Assembly (NCBI GenBank): GCA_028289725.1
Contig: JANQOH010000447.1
Span: 1-36,169, forward strand
Length of the DNA stretch: 36,169 nt
Direction of reading: 5' to 3'
DNA from: Alphaproteobacteria bacterium
Lineage (GTDB): Bacteria; Pseudomonadota; Alphaproteobacteria; UBA7887
The notes under the pieces are model-generated. The model was not told where the DNA came from. It was given only the letters and a program-made list of their open reading frames with translations, and searched no databases. The position numbers were made by a program, and so were the translations under genes. How positions within the stretch are numbered: position 1 is the stretch's first letter; each line of letters begins with the position of its first letter. Of this stretch, positions 11,123 to 20,542 are shown one piece after another.

Positions 11123-11551
11123 TCAGCCGGTCGTTTTTAGGTAGGCCAGTATCTTCCGGCGAATTTCGCTGTCAGGCTGGCTGTAATACATCCGGGATCG
11201 CGGCGCCATGGCCTGGGCATCGGTCAGGAAGGCGTCCAATACGTCCTCGGTCCAAACCACGCCCTCGGTCGCCGCCGCAAAGTTCGCCGAGTACAAAAAA
11301 TTGGGATCCGAACCCGCCGCCCGCCCGACAATCCCGATCAGCTTCGGTCCGTAGGTCGCCATCATGACCGGTATTAGGCGCGCTTCGGGATTCGATCTGG
11401 TTTGAAGCGGCAACTCCGCGGCGAAATGACACGGCGCGCATTCCGTCTCATAGAGCACGCGCCCCTCTTCGACATCGCCGGCAAATGTCGTGGTTGCGCC
11501 AGCAAGCGCGCCCGCCATCGCGAAACTCAACGTCAGCCAATGTAACCGCAT
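11123..11551 (-). CDS. class I c-type cytochrome (cytochrome c family, exported)
   Basis: Signal peptide MRLHWLTLSFAMAGALAGATTTFAG, heme motif CAPCH, then YGPKLIGIVGRAAG...LDAFLTDAQAMAPRSRMYYSQ...RRKILAYLKTTG. Confidence 0.82.
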   Translation of the reverse strand: MRLHWLTLSFAMAGALAGATTTFAGDVEEGRVLYETECAPCHFAAELPLQTRSNPEARLIPVMMATYGPKLIGIVGRAAGSDPNFLYSANFAAATEGVVWTEDVLDAFLTDAQAMAPRSRMYYSQPDSEIRRKILAYLKTTG

Positions 11552-11660
11552 TCCAGACTCCTGCGGTGCAACGCGGCCCCTCTGGCCGTGTCATCGCATG
11601 AGAGCATAGCCGTTATCGCAAGACCAGGTCACCACGGTCAGTGCTACGCTGAGCGTTCCG

Positions 11661-12452
11661 GTGAGCCAAACGAGGGAGCCGAGCGTGGGACGGTTAGATG
11701 GCAGAGTTGCATTAATCACCGGCGCCGCCGGGGGCATTGGCGCCGCCACGGCGCACCTGTTCGCTTCGGAAGGCGCCACGCTGTGTCTCGTCGACCGCGA
11801 CCAGGCGGGGTTGGACGCGTTGGCCCAAAAACTCAATGCGCCGCGGACGATCGTTCAAACCGCGGACGTCTCCGCGTCAGAAGACATGCATGCCTGCGTT
11901 GATGCGGCGATCAATGCCTTTGGCGGGTTGGATATCGCGATCCTCAATGCCGGCATTGAAGGCGAATTGCTGCCCATCGGCGCGTACCCCGAGGACGATT
12001 TCGATCGGGTCATCGCGATCAATTTGAAAGGTGTTTGGCTCGGATTGAGATACGCCATGCCCGCGCTCGAGACACGCGGCGGTGGCAGCATCGTGATCAC
12101 ATCGTCGATTGCCGGCGTCCGCGGGCGCGCGGGCATGTGGGGCTATGTCGCCAGCAAACACGGTGTGGTCGGTCTGATGCGCACAGCGGCGCTCGAGGGA
12201 GCAGCATCGGGCATCCGCGTCAACAGCGTGCACCCCTCGCCGGTCGAGACGCGGATGATGCGGTCCCTGGAAAGCAAGATGAACCCGGACGATCCGGAAG
12301 GCGCGTACCGCGCCTATCGCAAGCGGTCACCGCTCGGACGCTACGCGGAGCCGGAGGAAGTCGCCAAAATGATGTTGTTTCTGGCCAGTGACGACAGCTC
12401 CCACTGCACAGGTTCGACCTTCATGATCGATGGTGGCCGGGGCGCTGGTTAG
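11661..12452 (+). CDS. SDR family oxidoreductase
   Basis: GRLDGRVALITGAAGGIGAATAHLFASEGATLCLVDRDQAG...NAGIEGE...YVASKHGVVGLMRTAALEGA...FMIDGG; GTG start at 11661 or slightly downstream. Confidence 0.93.
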   Translation: MSQTREPSVGRLDGRVALITGAAGGIGAATAHLFASEGATLCLVDRDQAGLDALAQKLNAPRTIVQTADVSASEDMHACVDAAINAFGGLDIAILNAGIEGELLPIGAYPEDDFDRVIAINLKGVWLGLRYAMPALETRGGGSIVITSSIAGVRGRAGMWGYVASKHGVVGLMRTAALEGAASGIRVNSVHPSPVETRMMRSLESKMNPDDPEGAYRAYRKRSPLGRYAEPEEVAKMMLFLASDDSSHCTGSTFMIDGGRGAG

Positions 12453-13645
12453 GCCGCGATCAGCCCGCCGAACACCGCCAAGACAATGACCACGGCCCAA
12501 GACGGCACCCGCCATTGGTTGAGGGCCACAAATCCGGCGAGCGCGAGAGCGAAGTCGAGAGGGGTTGCCACCGCCGTCGTCCAAACCGGATCGTAAAGCG
12601 CCGCGCCGAGCAGGCCGACGACGGCCGCATTGACGCCGGTGAGTGCGGCGCGCACCGCCTTCTTCCCACGCAATGCGCCCCAAAACGGCAGCACTCCGAG
12701 CACCAAAAGAAACCCGGGAAGAAATATCGCGACCAAACAAGCAAAACCGAGCGCGAGCCCCGCTAAACCCGAAGCCATCGACGCGCCGAGGAACGCCGCA
12801 ATCGCGAAGATGGGACCGGGCAATGCTTGCGCGGCGCCGTAGCCAGCCACAAAGGTTTCCTGGTCGAGCCAACCCGGCGGCACGACGACCGCTTCGAGGA
12901 GCGGCAACACGACATGGCCGCCACCAAAGACCAGCGCCCCCGCCCGGTACAGTCCGTCGACGGCCCGCACCCATGGCACATCGGATAGCTGCGCTATCAG
13001 TGCGAGGGCGACCAAGACAATGACGAAGACACTCAGTAGCAGCGTACCGGCGCGTCGGCCGATGAGATCGGGCAGAGCGCCCCCTTCGTTCGGTGTCTCG
13101 GTGCGAAAGAGTGTGATGCCGGCCAGCACGCCAATAGCGATTGCGGCAAGCTGACCGAGAATTCCTGGCAGCAGGATGACGGTCGCCACGGCCGCCAGCG
13201 CGATGGTTGCCCGTTCGCGATCCGGCGCAAGCGTGCGCGCCATGCCTAAGACGGCATTCGCGACCACCGCCAACGCCGCCAATTTCAAACCCGCAAGCCA
13301 GCCCGCAGTCGACGCTTGTTCGAATGTCGCAATGCCAAAGGCAAAAGCGATCATTAGGACAGCCGATGGCATGCAAAAGCCGACCCATGCCGCCACCGCG
13401 CCAGGCACGCCGGCGCGCAAGGCCCCTATGGACATGGCGATTTGCGTCGAGGTTGGACCGGGCAATAGCTGCGCCACCGCCAGAAGATCGGCAAATGTCT
13501 GGTCTGTCAGCCACTGGCGGCGCTTAACGAATGCCTCCCGGTAGTAACCGATATGGGCGGTTGGGCCGCCGAAAGACGTGACACCCAAGCGCAGAAAGAT
13601 CAGCAAGATGCCGGACAGGCTAGTTTTTTGATTGGGGCCCGTCAT
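12449..13645 (-). CDS. chrA: chromate efflux transporter, ChrA family (full-length two-domain type)
   Basis: LIFLRLGVTSFGGPTAHIGYYREAFVKRRQWLTDQTFADLLAVAQLLPGPTSTQIAMSIG; second half VFGGGHVVLPLLEAVVVPPGWLDQETFVAGYGAAQALPGPIFAIAAFLGA. Confidence 0.92.
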   Translation of the reverse strand: MTGPNQKTSLSGILLIFLRLGVTSFGGPTAHIGYYREAFVKRRQWLTDQTFADLLAVAQLLPGPTSTQIAMSIGALRAGVPGAVAAWVGFCMPSAVLMIAFAFGIATFEQASTAGWLAGLKLAALAVVANAVLGMARTLAPDRERATIALAAVATVILLPGILGQLAAIAIGVLAGITLFRTETPNEGGALPDLIGRRAGTLLLSVFVIVLVALALIAQLSDVPWVRAVDGLYRAGALVFGGGHVVLPLLEAVVVPPGWLDQETFVAGYGAAQALPGPIFAIAAFLGASMASGLAGLALGFACLVAIFLPGFLLVLGVLPFWGALRGKKAVRAALTGVNAAVVGLLGAALYDPVWTTAVATPLDFALALAGFVALNQWRVPSWAVVIVLAVFGGLIAA

Positions 13646-14932
13646 TTAAAGCAAATCTTTGACCTTGAGCCAAAACAGTCCCAACCATGCCAATGGCGTC
13701 CGCAGCGCTGATCCGCCAGGAAACGCGCGATGGGGAATTCTCTGAAACACATCCAAGCCACGCTGGTCGCCCTTGATCGCGGCGGCGAGAATTTCGCCGA
13801 CGACCCCGCTTAGCGCCAAACCGTGACCGGAAAAACCGTGTGCATAATAAATGTCCGGTCCGAGTCGCCCAATGTCCGGAAAGCGATTCCGTGTCAATGC
13901 GATCTGGCCGCCCCAAACAGCGTCAATGGCGACATCGCCTAGCTGCGGGAAGACGCGCAGCATGCGGCGGCGTATCGACTGTTCCAAATTCGCCGGAGCG
14001 CCATTCCTGACCGACTCGCGGCCGCCAAAGAGCATGCGGCGGTCGGCGCTCAAACGAAAATAGTCGAGCACGTGCCGGTCATCGCAAACCGCGATATCGT
14101 GCGGGATGAGCGTTTGCGCTCGGCTTTCGTCCATTGGCTCCGTCGCACAAATAAAAGTGCCGACGGGGATAATTCGGCGGCCAATCTCCTTGGCGTCCGG
14201 CGCGGGAAACGCATTGCAAGCGAGCACCAATCGATCGGCGCGAATGACGCCCTGCGCCAAATGAATTGTTGGAATTGAGTCGCAAGTAACGCGCTCGACG
14301 CGGCTCGCTTCGTACAGTCGGGCACCCGCCGCTTGGGCCGCTTCGGCAAGGCCGAGGCAGTATTTGAGCGGATGCAAATGCAACGAGCCGGTATCCAGAA
14401 TGCCGCCATGGTACCGCTCAGAGGCGACCTCGCGCCGCACCGCGTCACGGTCGAGAAGTTGAAACTGCGTATAGCCGTATACCCGTGCCGCCCGTTCCAC
14501 CCATTCAGCGTGCGCGGCCATGTTGCGCGCCTTAGCCGCCGCCAACAGGTAGCCCTGTTTCAAGTCGCAATCGATCCGGTGACGACGGCATCGTTCGGTG
14601 ATGATATCGAGACCGCGGACCGTCATGTTCCACAAAGCGCGCGCGGTTTCGCTATCGACCAACTTTTCGAGATCTTCGATCTCGCCGCCGAATCCGGTTT
14701 GCGCTTGTCCGCCGTTGCGCCCCGACGCGCCCCAGCCGACTCTCTCCGCCTCAAGCAGCACCACATCAACGCCCGATTCCACCAAATTGAGCGCGGTCGA
14801 GACGCCGGTTAGGCCGCCGCCAATGACAGCGACCTCGCAACGTTCATCCCGGTCCAATTGCGGCCACGAGCGGATCGGGCCGGCCGATGTGGCGTAGTAG
14901 GATTCGATGTGCTGGGGGGCAGTCCCGTCCAT
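13646..14932 (-). CDS. FAD-binding oxidoreductase (DAO family, gamma-glutamylputrescine oxidase-like)
   Basis: MDGTAPQHIESYYATSAGPIRSWPQLDRDERCEVAVIGGGLTGVSTALNLVESGVDVVLLEAERVGWGASGRNGGQ...IYYAHGFSGHGLALSGVVGE; directly abuts chrA start. Confidence 0.92.
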   Translation of the reverse strand: MDGTAPQHIESYYATSAGPIRSWPQLDRDERCEVAVIGGGLTGVSTALNLVESGVDVVLLEAERVGWGASGRNGGQAQTGFGGEIEDLEKLVDSETARALWNMTVRGLDIITERCRRHRIDCDLKQGYLLAAAKARNMAAHAEWVERAARVYGYTQFQLLDRDAVRREVASERYHGGILDTGSLHLHPLKYCLGLAEAAQAAGARLYEASRVERVTCDSIPTIHLAQGVIRADRLVLACNAFPAPDAKEIGRRIIPVGTFICATEPMDESRAQTLIPHDIAVCDDRHVLDYFRLSADRRMLFGGRESVRNGAPANLEQSIRRRMLRVFPQLGDVAIDAVWGGQIALTRNRFPDIGRLGPDIYYAHGFSGHGLALSGVVGEILAAAIKGDQRGLDVFQRIPHRAFPGGSALRTPLAWLGLFWLKVKDLL

Positions 14933-15011
14933 GGCGTCAGGCTAGCGAGGCCCGGTCTCCGGTCAAGCACCGGGGCTTGGCAATCCGGTTGACGCCAATC
15001 ATGATGCGCGC

Positions 15012-15470
15012 ATGCCAGATAGCACCGATCGACCGACAGAGTGGCGGGACACGTTCGAGCTCAGCGACCACAGCGCCTACACTTTTTGGACGCGCGATAC
15101 ATTTCGCTGGGGCGACACGGACGGCATGGGCCACATCAACAATGTGCAATTCGCGCGGTATTGCGAATCCGGGCGGCTTGCGTTTCTCGGCGCCACAGGA
15201 TCCGGGCGCAAGCTGCCGGCCGACGATTTCATGATCGTGCACCTGTCGATCGACTTTCGCTCGCAAATGCACTATCCGGGCGAGGTGATGATCGGCACGC
15301 GCACCATGCGTATTGGCCGGACGTCGGTCAGGGTCGGTCAAGGTTTGTTTCAAGACAACCGATGCACCGCCACGGCTGAGGGGGTAGTGGTCATGGTGGA
15401 TACAGAGACGGATCGTCCGATTCCCATCCCCGATGACTTGCGTACGCGCTTGATCGATCCGCTGGCATAG
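15012..15470 (+). CDS. acyl-CoA thioesterase, 4HBT hot-dog fold
   Basis: TFRWGDTDGMGHINNVQFARYCESGRLAFLG (RWGDTDxxGHxNNxxYxxY-type motif)...MIVHLSIDFRSQMHYPGEVMIGTRTMRIGRTSV. Confidence 0.88.
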   Translation: MPDSTDRPTEWRDTFELSDHSAYTFWTRDTFRWGDTDGMGHINNVQFARYCESGRLAFLGATGSGRKLPADDFMIVHLSIDFRSQMHYPGEVMIGTRTMRIGRTSVRVGQGLFQDNRCTATAEGVVVMVDTETDRPIPIPDDLRTRLIDPLA

Positions 15471-15496
15471 TCTGTTGGTTTGACGCCGGGCGTCTG

Positions 15497-17377
15497 ATGG
15501 AAACTAGCGTCCTGATTGTCGGCCATAGCTGGCAGATGTGGGCTGTCCTCGGCCTGCTTGTCGCCGCCATTGCGGCCTTCATCTGGGAACGCACGCCGAT
15601 CGAGGTCACCGCGGCCGCGCTGCTTGCGGTCTTGTTGATCCTTTTCCAATTCGCGCCGGTGGTGGACGCTGGCGGCGTCAATCAACTCGGCCCCGCTCGT
15701 TTGTTGGCAGGCTTCGGCAATCCGGGCCTGATCACGGTGATCGCGCTTTTGGTCATTGGGCAGGCGCTGGTTCAGACCGGCGCGCTTGAAGGCGTGGCGA
15801 GCCTGCTTCACAGATTCAGCGGCGGCCGCTTGATGATCGCCCTTGGTATGAGCCTGATTCCGGTCGCGGTCTTGTCGAGCGTGCTCAACAACACCCCCGT
15901 GGTCGTGATCTTCATTCCGATCATGAGCGCACTGGCAGAGCGGCTCCACATCTCGGTGAGCCGGATTCTCATTCCGCTCAGCTTTGCCTCGGTTCTCGGC
16001 GGCATGACGACGCTCATCGGCTCGTCGACCAATCTGCTGGTGGCGGGGGTGGCCCGCGATTTGGGTCTGCCGCGCATCGGGTTCTTTGATTTCATCGTGC
16101 CCGGACTGGTGTTGGCGGGCGTCGGCCTCGTCTACGTCATGTTGATCATGCCGCGCGTCCTGCCCGACCGTGCGACGATGGCTGGTCGGTTGGCCGGCGA
16201 CGGCCGTCAATTCATCGCGCAAATCGAAGTTGGCGATGATTCCTCGCTTGTTGGCGAAACGGCGGTCGCGGGCATGTTCCGGAGCCTGCCGGACGTCACG
16301 GTCCGCATGATCCAGCGTGGCGAGCATGCCCTTTTGCCGCCGTTCGAGGAGACGGCACTTGAAGCGGGCGACGTGATTGTTCTCGCCGCGACGCGCAAAG
16401 CGCTCACCGATCATCTCGGCAAACACCAAAGCGCCCTTCATCCGAGCCTCACGCACCGTCAATATCGGCAAGCGGAGAACGAGGAGCCGGCCCCCTGGCA
16501 AGGCGGCGAACAGGCCTTGGCCGAGGTGATGATCACCCCGGCTTCGCGCATGATTGGGCAGACCCTTGAAGTGTTCGGATTTCGCCACCGGTTTCACTGC
16601 ATTGTGCTCGGCGTCCAGCGGCGGTCGCGCATGTTCCGGCAACGGGTGACGGACATTGTCTTGGCGGCTGGTGACGTCTTGCTCATTCAAGGCCGACCGG
16701 AGGACGTGCAGGCATTGCGTGCCAACCGCGATGTCATCTTGGTTGAATGGACGCAGGAAACCTTGCCCAACTATTTCCATGCGCGCCGCGCGGCGTTGAT
16801 ATTTGCCCTCGTGGTGCTGGTCGCGGCGACCGACCTTATCCCTATCGTCGTTGCGGCGGTCGGCGGCGCCGTGGCCATGTTGCTAACGGCATGTCTGACC
16901 GTGCGTCAGGCGGCACGCGCGATCGATCGCACGGTGGTCATGATGGTCGCGGCAACGCTTGCCCTCGGTGCGGCCCTCCAAGAAACCGGCGGCGCGGGCT
17001 TTCTTGCCGCGATATTGCTGCACGCAGTCGCGGATGCGGGTCCCGGGTGGGTCTTGTCCGCCCTGTTCCTGCTCATCGCCTTGCTTACCAATGTCTTGAG
17101 CAACAATGCCTCGGCGGTGCTGTTCACGCCGATCGCGGTCATCGTGGCGGCGCAGCTTGGCGTCGACCCGATGCCGTTTGTCTATGCGGTGATATTCGCG
17201 GCAAGCTGCTCGTTCGCCTCGCCGATCGGCTATCAAACGAATCTGCTGGTCATGGCGCCTGGTCATTATCGCTTTGTCGACTATGTCCGTGTAGGCACAC
17301 CATTGTTACTTCTGCTGTGGGTCTGTTTCACGCTCTTCGCCCCGTGGTACTATGGCCTGCCGATGACCTTGCCTTAA
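15497..17377 (+). CDS. SLC13/DASS-type permease with RCK_C (TrkA-C) domains
   Basis: ~12 TM pattern, SVLNNTPVVVIFIPIMSALAERLHISVSRILIPLSFASVLGGMTTLIGSSTNLLVAGVARDLG, two central soluble modules, second half LLTNVLSNNASAVLFTPIAVIVAAQLGVDPMPFVYAVIFAASCSFASPIGYQTNLLVMAPGHY. Confidence 0.92.
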   Translation: METSVLIVGHSWQMWAVLGLLVAAIAAFIWERTPIEVTAAALLAVLLILFQFAPVVDAGGVNQLGPARLLAGFGNPGLITVIALLVIGQALVQTGALEGVASLLHRFSGGRLMIALGMSLIPVAVLSSVLNNTPVVVIFIPIMSALAERLHISVSRILIPLSFASVLGGMTTLIGSSTNLLVAGVARDLGLPRIGFFDFIVPGLVLAGVGLVYVMLIMPRVLPDRATMAGRLAGDGRQFIAQIEVGDDSSLVGETAVAGMFRSLPDVTVRMIQRGEHALLPPFEETALEAGDVIVLAATRKALTDHLGKHQSALHPSLTHRQYRQAENEEPAPWQGGEQALAEVMITPASRMIGQTLEVFGFRHRFHCIVLGVQRRSRMFRQRVTDIVLAAGDVLLIQGRPEDVQALRANRDVILVEWTQETLPNYFHARRAALIFALVVLVAATDLIPIVVAAVGGAVAMLLTACLTVRQAARAIDRTVVMMVAATLALGAALQETGGAGFLAAILLHAVADAGPGWVLSALFLLIALLTNVLSNNASAVLFTPIAVIVAAQLGVDPMPFVYAVIFAASCSFASPIGYQTNLLVMAPGHYRFVDYVRVGTPLLLLLWVCFTLFAPWYYGLPMTLP

Positions 17378-17402
17378 TCGGTCCAATTGGTTTCAGTGCG
17401 GA

Positions 17403-18164
17403 ATGCTCGACACCGATCCGCGAAAGCTTCAGTTCTTTTACGGCACCGCCGCACAACCCTGCCCCTATATCGAGGGGCGGTCGGAATGTAAGGCTGTGAC
17501 GGAACTAACCGGCCCACACGCCCCGCATCTGCACGATATGCTGAGCCGCGCGGGCTTTCGGCGCAGCCATGGCATTGCCTATCGGCCGGCCTGTCGCGGG
17601 TGCCACGCATGTGTACCGGTTCGCGTCGTGGTGGATCAGTTTCGTGCGTCACGATCCATGCGTCGCGTCCTGAAGCGGAATGCCGACCTGACGCCCCGTG
17701 AACGACCGGCCATCGCCACGCTCGAGCAATACGACCTGTTCGAAGCCTATGAAGTGTCGCGCCACGGCGACGGCGACATGGCCATGATGGACTTCACCGA
17801 CTATCGCGCCATGGTCGAGGACTCGCCCGTCGATACACGGATTGTCGAATTTCGTGACCCGGAGGGCCGGTTGGCGGCCGTCACGCTGACCGATTGGCTG
17901 AGCGACGGACTGTCGGGGGTGTACAAGTTCTTTGCCGTGGACCGTGCACGGGCGAGTCCTGGTACCCACGTCATTCTTTGGCACATCGAACAGGCCCGCG
18001 CGCTCGGGCTGCCTTATGTTTATCTCGGCTATTGGATCGGCGAGAGCCCAAAGATGGCTTACAAAATGCGGTTCCAGCCCTTGCATGCCTTGCGCGGTGA
18101 ACAATGGGTGCCCTTTACGAGGCCCGAAACCGATGCGGCGCCGGCGAACTTGGCCGCTGTTTAA
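17403..18164 (+). CDS. bpt: aspartate/glutamate leucyltransferase (arginyltransferase family)
   Basis: LQFFYGTAAQPCPYIEGRSECKAVTELTGPHAPHLHDMLSRAGFRRSHGIAYRPACRGCHACVPVRVVVDQFRASRSMRRVLKRNADL...LGYWIGESPKMAYKMRFQPLHAL. Confidence 0.95.
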   Translation: MLDTDPRKLQFFYGTAAQPCPYIEGRSECKAVTELTGPHAPHLHDMLSRAGFRRSHGIAYRPACRGCHACVPVRVVVDQFRASRSMRRVLKRNADLTPRERPAIATLEQYDLFEAYEVSRHGDGDMAMMDFTDYRAMVEDSPVDTRIVEFRDPEGRLAAVTLTDWLSDGLSGVYKFFAVDRARASPGTHVILWHIEQARALGLPYVYLGYWIGESPKMAYKMRFQPLHALRGEQWVPFTRPETDAAPANLAAV

Positions 18165-18231
18165 TCAGACCTGACCCAAGCCTATACTGAGCCCGCCAGG
18201 CGGCGCGGCCGCCGCGACGTGGGAGGGCTTG

Positions 18232-19383
18232 ATGAAACGTCGGGATTTCTTGACAGGCGCCGTGACCGGCGCGGTTGTTGCCGCCGGGGCAACTTACGCC
18301 GCAACGTCCAATCGTGCGCCGGCACCTATTGAACCGGGCACGCCTGATGATCCGGGCACGGCACCGGCCGTGTCCTCCGGCTTGCGCGAATGGAAAATGG
18401 TCACAACCTGGCCGAAGAACTTTCCGGGCGCGGGAACCGCGGCGCAGGAGCTAGCCGACAATATCACGGCCATGTCCGAAGGCCGGTTGGTGGTCAAATT
18501 GTTCGCCGCCGGCGAGGTGGTACCCGCGTTTGAATCTTTCGATGCCGTGCGGGAGGGCACCGCGGAATGTGCGCACGCGGCGCCGTATTATTGGGTCGCG
18601 AAGAACAAGAGCATTCCCTTTTTCTGCGCCGTCCCAGGTGGTTTGAGCGTGATCGAACACAATGCCTGGATCATGTATGGCGGTGGCCAAGAGCTGTGGG
18701 ACGAAATGTACGGCGAGTTTGGCGTGCGCGGTTTCTTGTCCGGCAACACCGGCACCCAGATGGGCGGCTGGTTTCAGCGCGAAATCAACTCACTCGACGA
18801 CTTCAAAGGTCTTAAAATCCGCATTCCAGGCTTGGCGGCCGAGGTGCTCAATCGGCTCGGCGCGACCGCGGTCAATATGCCGGCCGGTGAAATTATGCCG
18901 GCGCTGCAATCCGGCGTCATTGACGCGGCCGAGTGGGTCGGTCCTTGGGTCGATCTGACCATGGGCTTTTACAAAGTCGCCAAGAACTATTATGGCCCCG
19001 GCTTCCACGAAGGCAGTACGGCCAACGAACTCCTGGTCAACGAGCAAACGTGGCAGTCGCTGCCGAGCGACCTCCAAGCGATCGTTCGCACGGCCTGCCA
19101 TGAAGCCAACATGAAAGTCCCCGCGGAATATTTCGCCCGTAGCTCCGACGCACTGGCCACGCTGGTCAATGAACATGGCGTAACGCTCAAGACTTTCCCG
19201 GACGAGGTCTACGCGGAAGCCTATCGCATCTCTGAGGAGGTCAATGCGGAGACCGCGAACGAGGGCGATCTCAACCGACGAATCTATGAAAGTTGGAGCA
19301 AGTTCCGCAAACACGCCATGGACTATCAGCCCCTGTCCGATTTCGGATTTATCCAGAACCGGCGGCGCGCCATCGCGTCTTAG
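18232..19383 (+). CDS. TRAP transporter substrate-binding protein (FcbT1/TakP-like), copy 1
   Basis: Tat motif MKRRDFLTGAVTGAVVAAGATYAA, Pro-rich linker, WKMVTTWPKNFPGAGTAAQELADNITAMSEGRL...NTGTQMGGWFQREINSLDDFKGLKIRIPGLAAEVLNRLGATAVNMPAGEIMPALQSGVIDAAEWVGPW. Confidence 0.95.
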   Translation: MKRRDFLTGAVTGAVVAAGATYAATSNRAPAPIEPGTPDDPGTAPAVSSGLREWKMVTTWPKNFPGAGTAAQELADNITAMSEGRLVVKLFAAGEVVPAFESFDAVREGTAECAHAAPYYWVAKNKSIPFFCAVPGGLSVIEHNAWIMYGGGQELWDEMYGEFGVRGFLSGNTGTQMGGWFQREINSLDDFKGLKIRIPGLAAEVLNRLGATAVNMPAGEIMPALQSGVIDAAEWVGPWVDLTMGFYKVAKNYYGPGFHEGSTANELLVNEQTWQSLPSDLQAIVRTACHEANMKVPAEYFARSSDALATLVNEHGVTLKTFPDEVYAEAYRISEEVNAETANEGDLNRRIYESWSKFRKHAMDYQPLSDFGFIQNRRRAIAS

Positions 19384-19419
19384 CTCTTGTCTAGGGCCAT
19401 ATTTTAGGAAATTGACATC

Positions 19420-20502
19420 GTGAAGACTCGCAAGCTCACCCGCCGCAATATCCTCGCGGCCGGCGGCGTCGCCGCCGCATCGACCTTGGCCGCGCCCGCG
19501 ATTGCGCAGAATCGGCTGAGTTGGAAAATGATCACGGCTTGGCCCAAGAATTTTCCGGGCCTGGGCACCGGTGCGCAACGCATCGCCGACGCCATCACCG
19601 AAATGTCCGAAGGCCAGCTCTCCATCAAGCTCTATGCTGCCGGCGAACTTGTTCCGCCGCTGGAGGTGTTCGACGCCGTCGCCCAAGGCACCGCCGAGAT
19701 GGGCCATTCAGCGCCGGCTTATTGGACCGGCAAGAACAAGAGCTTCGCATTTTTTGCGGTCGTGCCGGGCGGCTTAGTCGCGCAAGAACAGAATGCCTGG
19801 GTGGCCTATGGCGGCGGCCAGGAGCTCTGGGACGAAACCTATGGCGAATACGGTCTAAAGGCCTGGCCCGCTGGCAATACCGGCACCCAAATGGGCGGAT
19901 GGTTTAACAAAGAGATCAACAGCCCCGACGACTTGAACGGGTTGCGGATGCGCATTCCCGGCTTGGCGGGCGAGGTGATCAACCGTGCGGGCGGCTTGGC
20001 GGTCAACATTCCCGGCGGCGAAATCATGACCAGCATGCAGTCGGGCGTGGTCGACGCCGTGGAATTCGCGGGACCTTGGACCGACCTCGCCTTCGGCTTC
20101 CACAAAGTCGCGAAATACTATTACGGCCCTGGTTTTCAGGAGCCGGGCCCGAGTCTGGAGTTGATCATCAATCGCCGGCTTTGGGATGAGTTGCCGCGGC
20201 ACTTGCAGAAAATCGTCGAACACGCGTCCGCGTCCGAGAACCAGCGCATGTTGTCGGAGTTCACGGCGGGCAACGCGGCGTCGCTCGAAGTGCTGGTGCG
20301 CGACCACGGCATAACACCGCAAAAGATGCCCGATGACGTAATTCGGAAATTAAGAGCGATTAGCGAGGAGGTCCTCGAGGAGACGGCCGAGCTCGGCGAC
20401 TTAAACCGCCGCATCTATGAGAGCTGGTCCAAATTCCGCGCCCAAGCGGCGGCACTGGCGCCATTTACCGAGCAAGGCGCCCTCAACCAGCGTGACCTGT
20501 AA
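19420..20502 (+). CDS. TRAP transporter substrate-binding protein (FcbT1/TakP-like), copy 2
   Basis: GTG start; Tat-like TRRNILAAGGVAAASTLAAPAIAQ; WKMITAWPKNFPGLGTGAQRIADAITEMSEGQL...GGWFNKEINSPDDLNGLRMRIPGLAGEVINRAGGLAVNIPGGEIMTSMQSGVVDAVEFAGPW; clear paralog of flanking copies. Confidence 0.95.
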   Translation: MKTRKLTRRNILAAGGVAAASTLAAPAIAQNRLSWKMITAWPKNFPGLGTGAQRIADAITEMSEGQLSIKLYAAGELVPPLEVFDAVAQGTAEMGHSAPAYWTGKNKSFAFFAVVPGGLVAQEQNAWVAYGGGQELWDETYGEYGLKAWPAGNTGTQMGGWFNKEINSPDDLNGLRMRIPGLAGEVINRAGGLAVNIPGGEIMTSMQSGVVDAVEFAGPWTDLAFGFHKVAKYYYGPGFQEPGPSLELIINRRLWDELPRHLQKIVEHASASENQRMLSEFTAGNAASLEVLVRDHGITPQKMPDDVIRKLRAISEEVLEETAELGDLNRRIYESWSKFRAQAAALAPFTEQGALNQRDL

Positions 20503-20542
20503 CGCATCGGCTGTTAGCTTTTTCGAGATTGAAAATTTCACA

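Noticed and set aside
12327-13514. 395-aa minus-strand ORF overlapping chrA in another frame
   Set aside because: Arg/Gly-rich shadow frame of chrA; the 12449-13645 frame carries the real transporter motifs.
14933-14996. Nested inverted repeats (GGCGTCA...TGACGCC, CCCGGT...ACCGGG) between FAD oxidoreductase and thioesterase genes
   Set aside because: Short arms with long spacing in GC-rich DNA; expected by chance, so not promoted to a finding.
15350-16780. 476-aa minus-strand ORF (MEIVGQGFLRPFNQDDIAVG...)
   Set aside because: Antisense to the clear SLC13/RCK_C permease; His/Arg/Asp/Gln-rich translation typical of the complementary frame of GC-rich coding DNA; no domain resemblance.
18164-18231. 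GC-rich partial palindromes (GCCAGGCGGCGCGGCCGCCGCG) before SBP copy 1
   Set aside because: Low-complexity GC run with imperfect pairing; could not define a clean stem.
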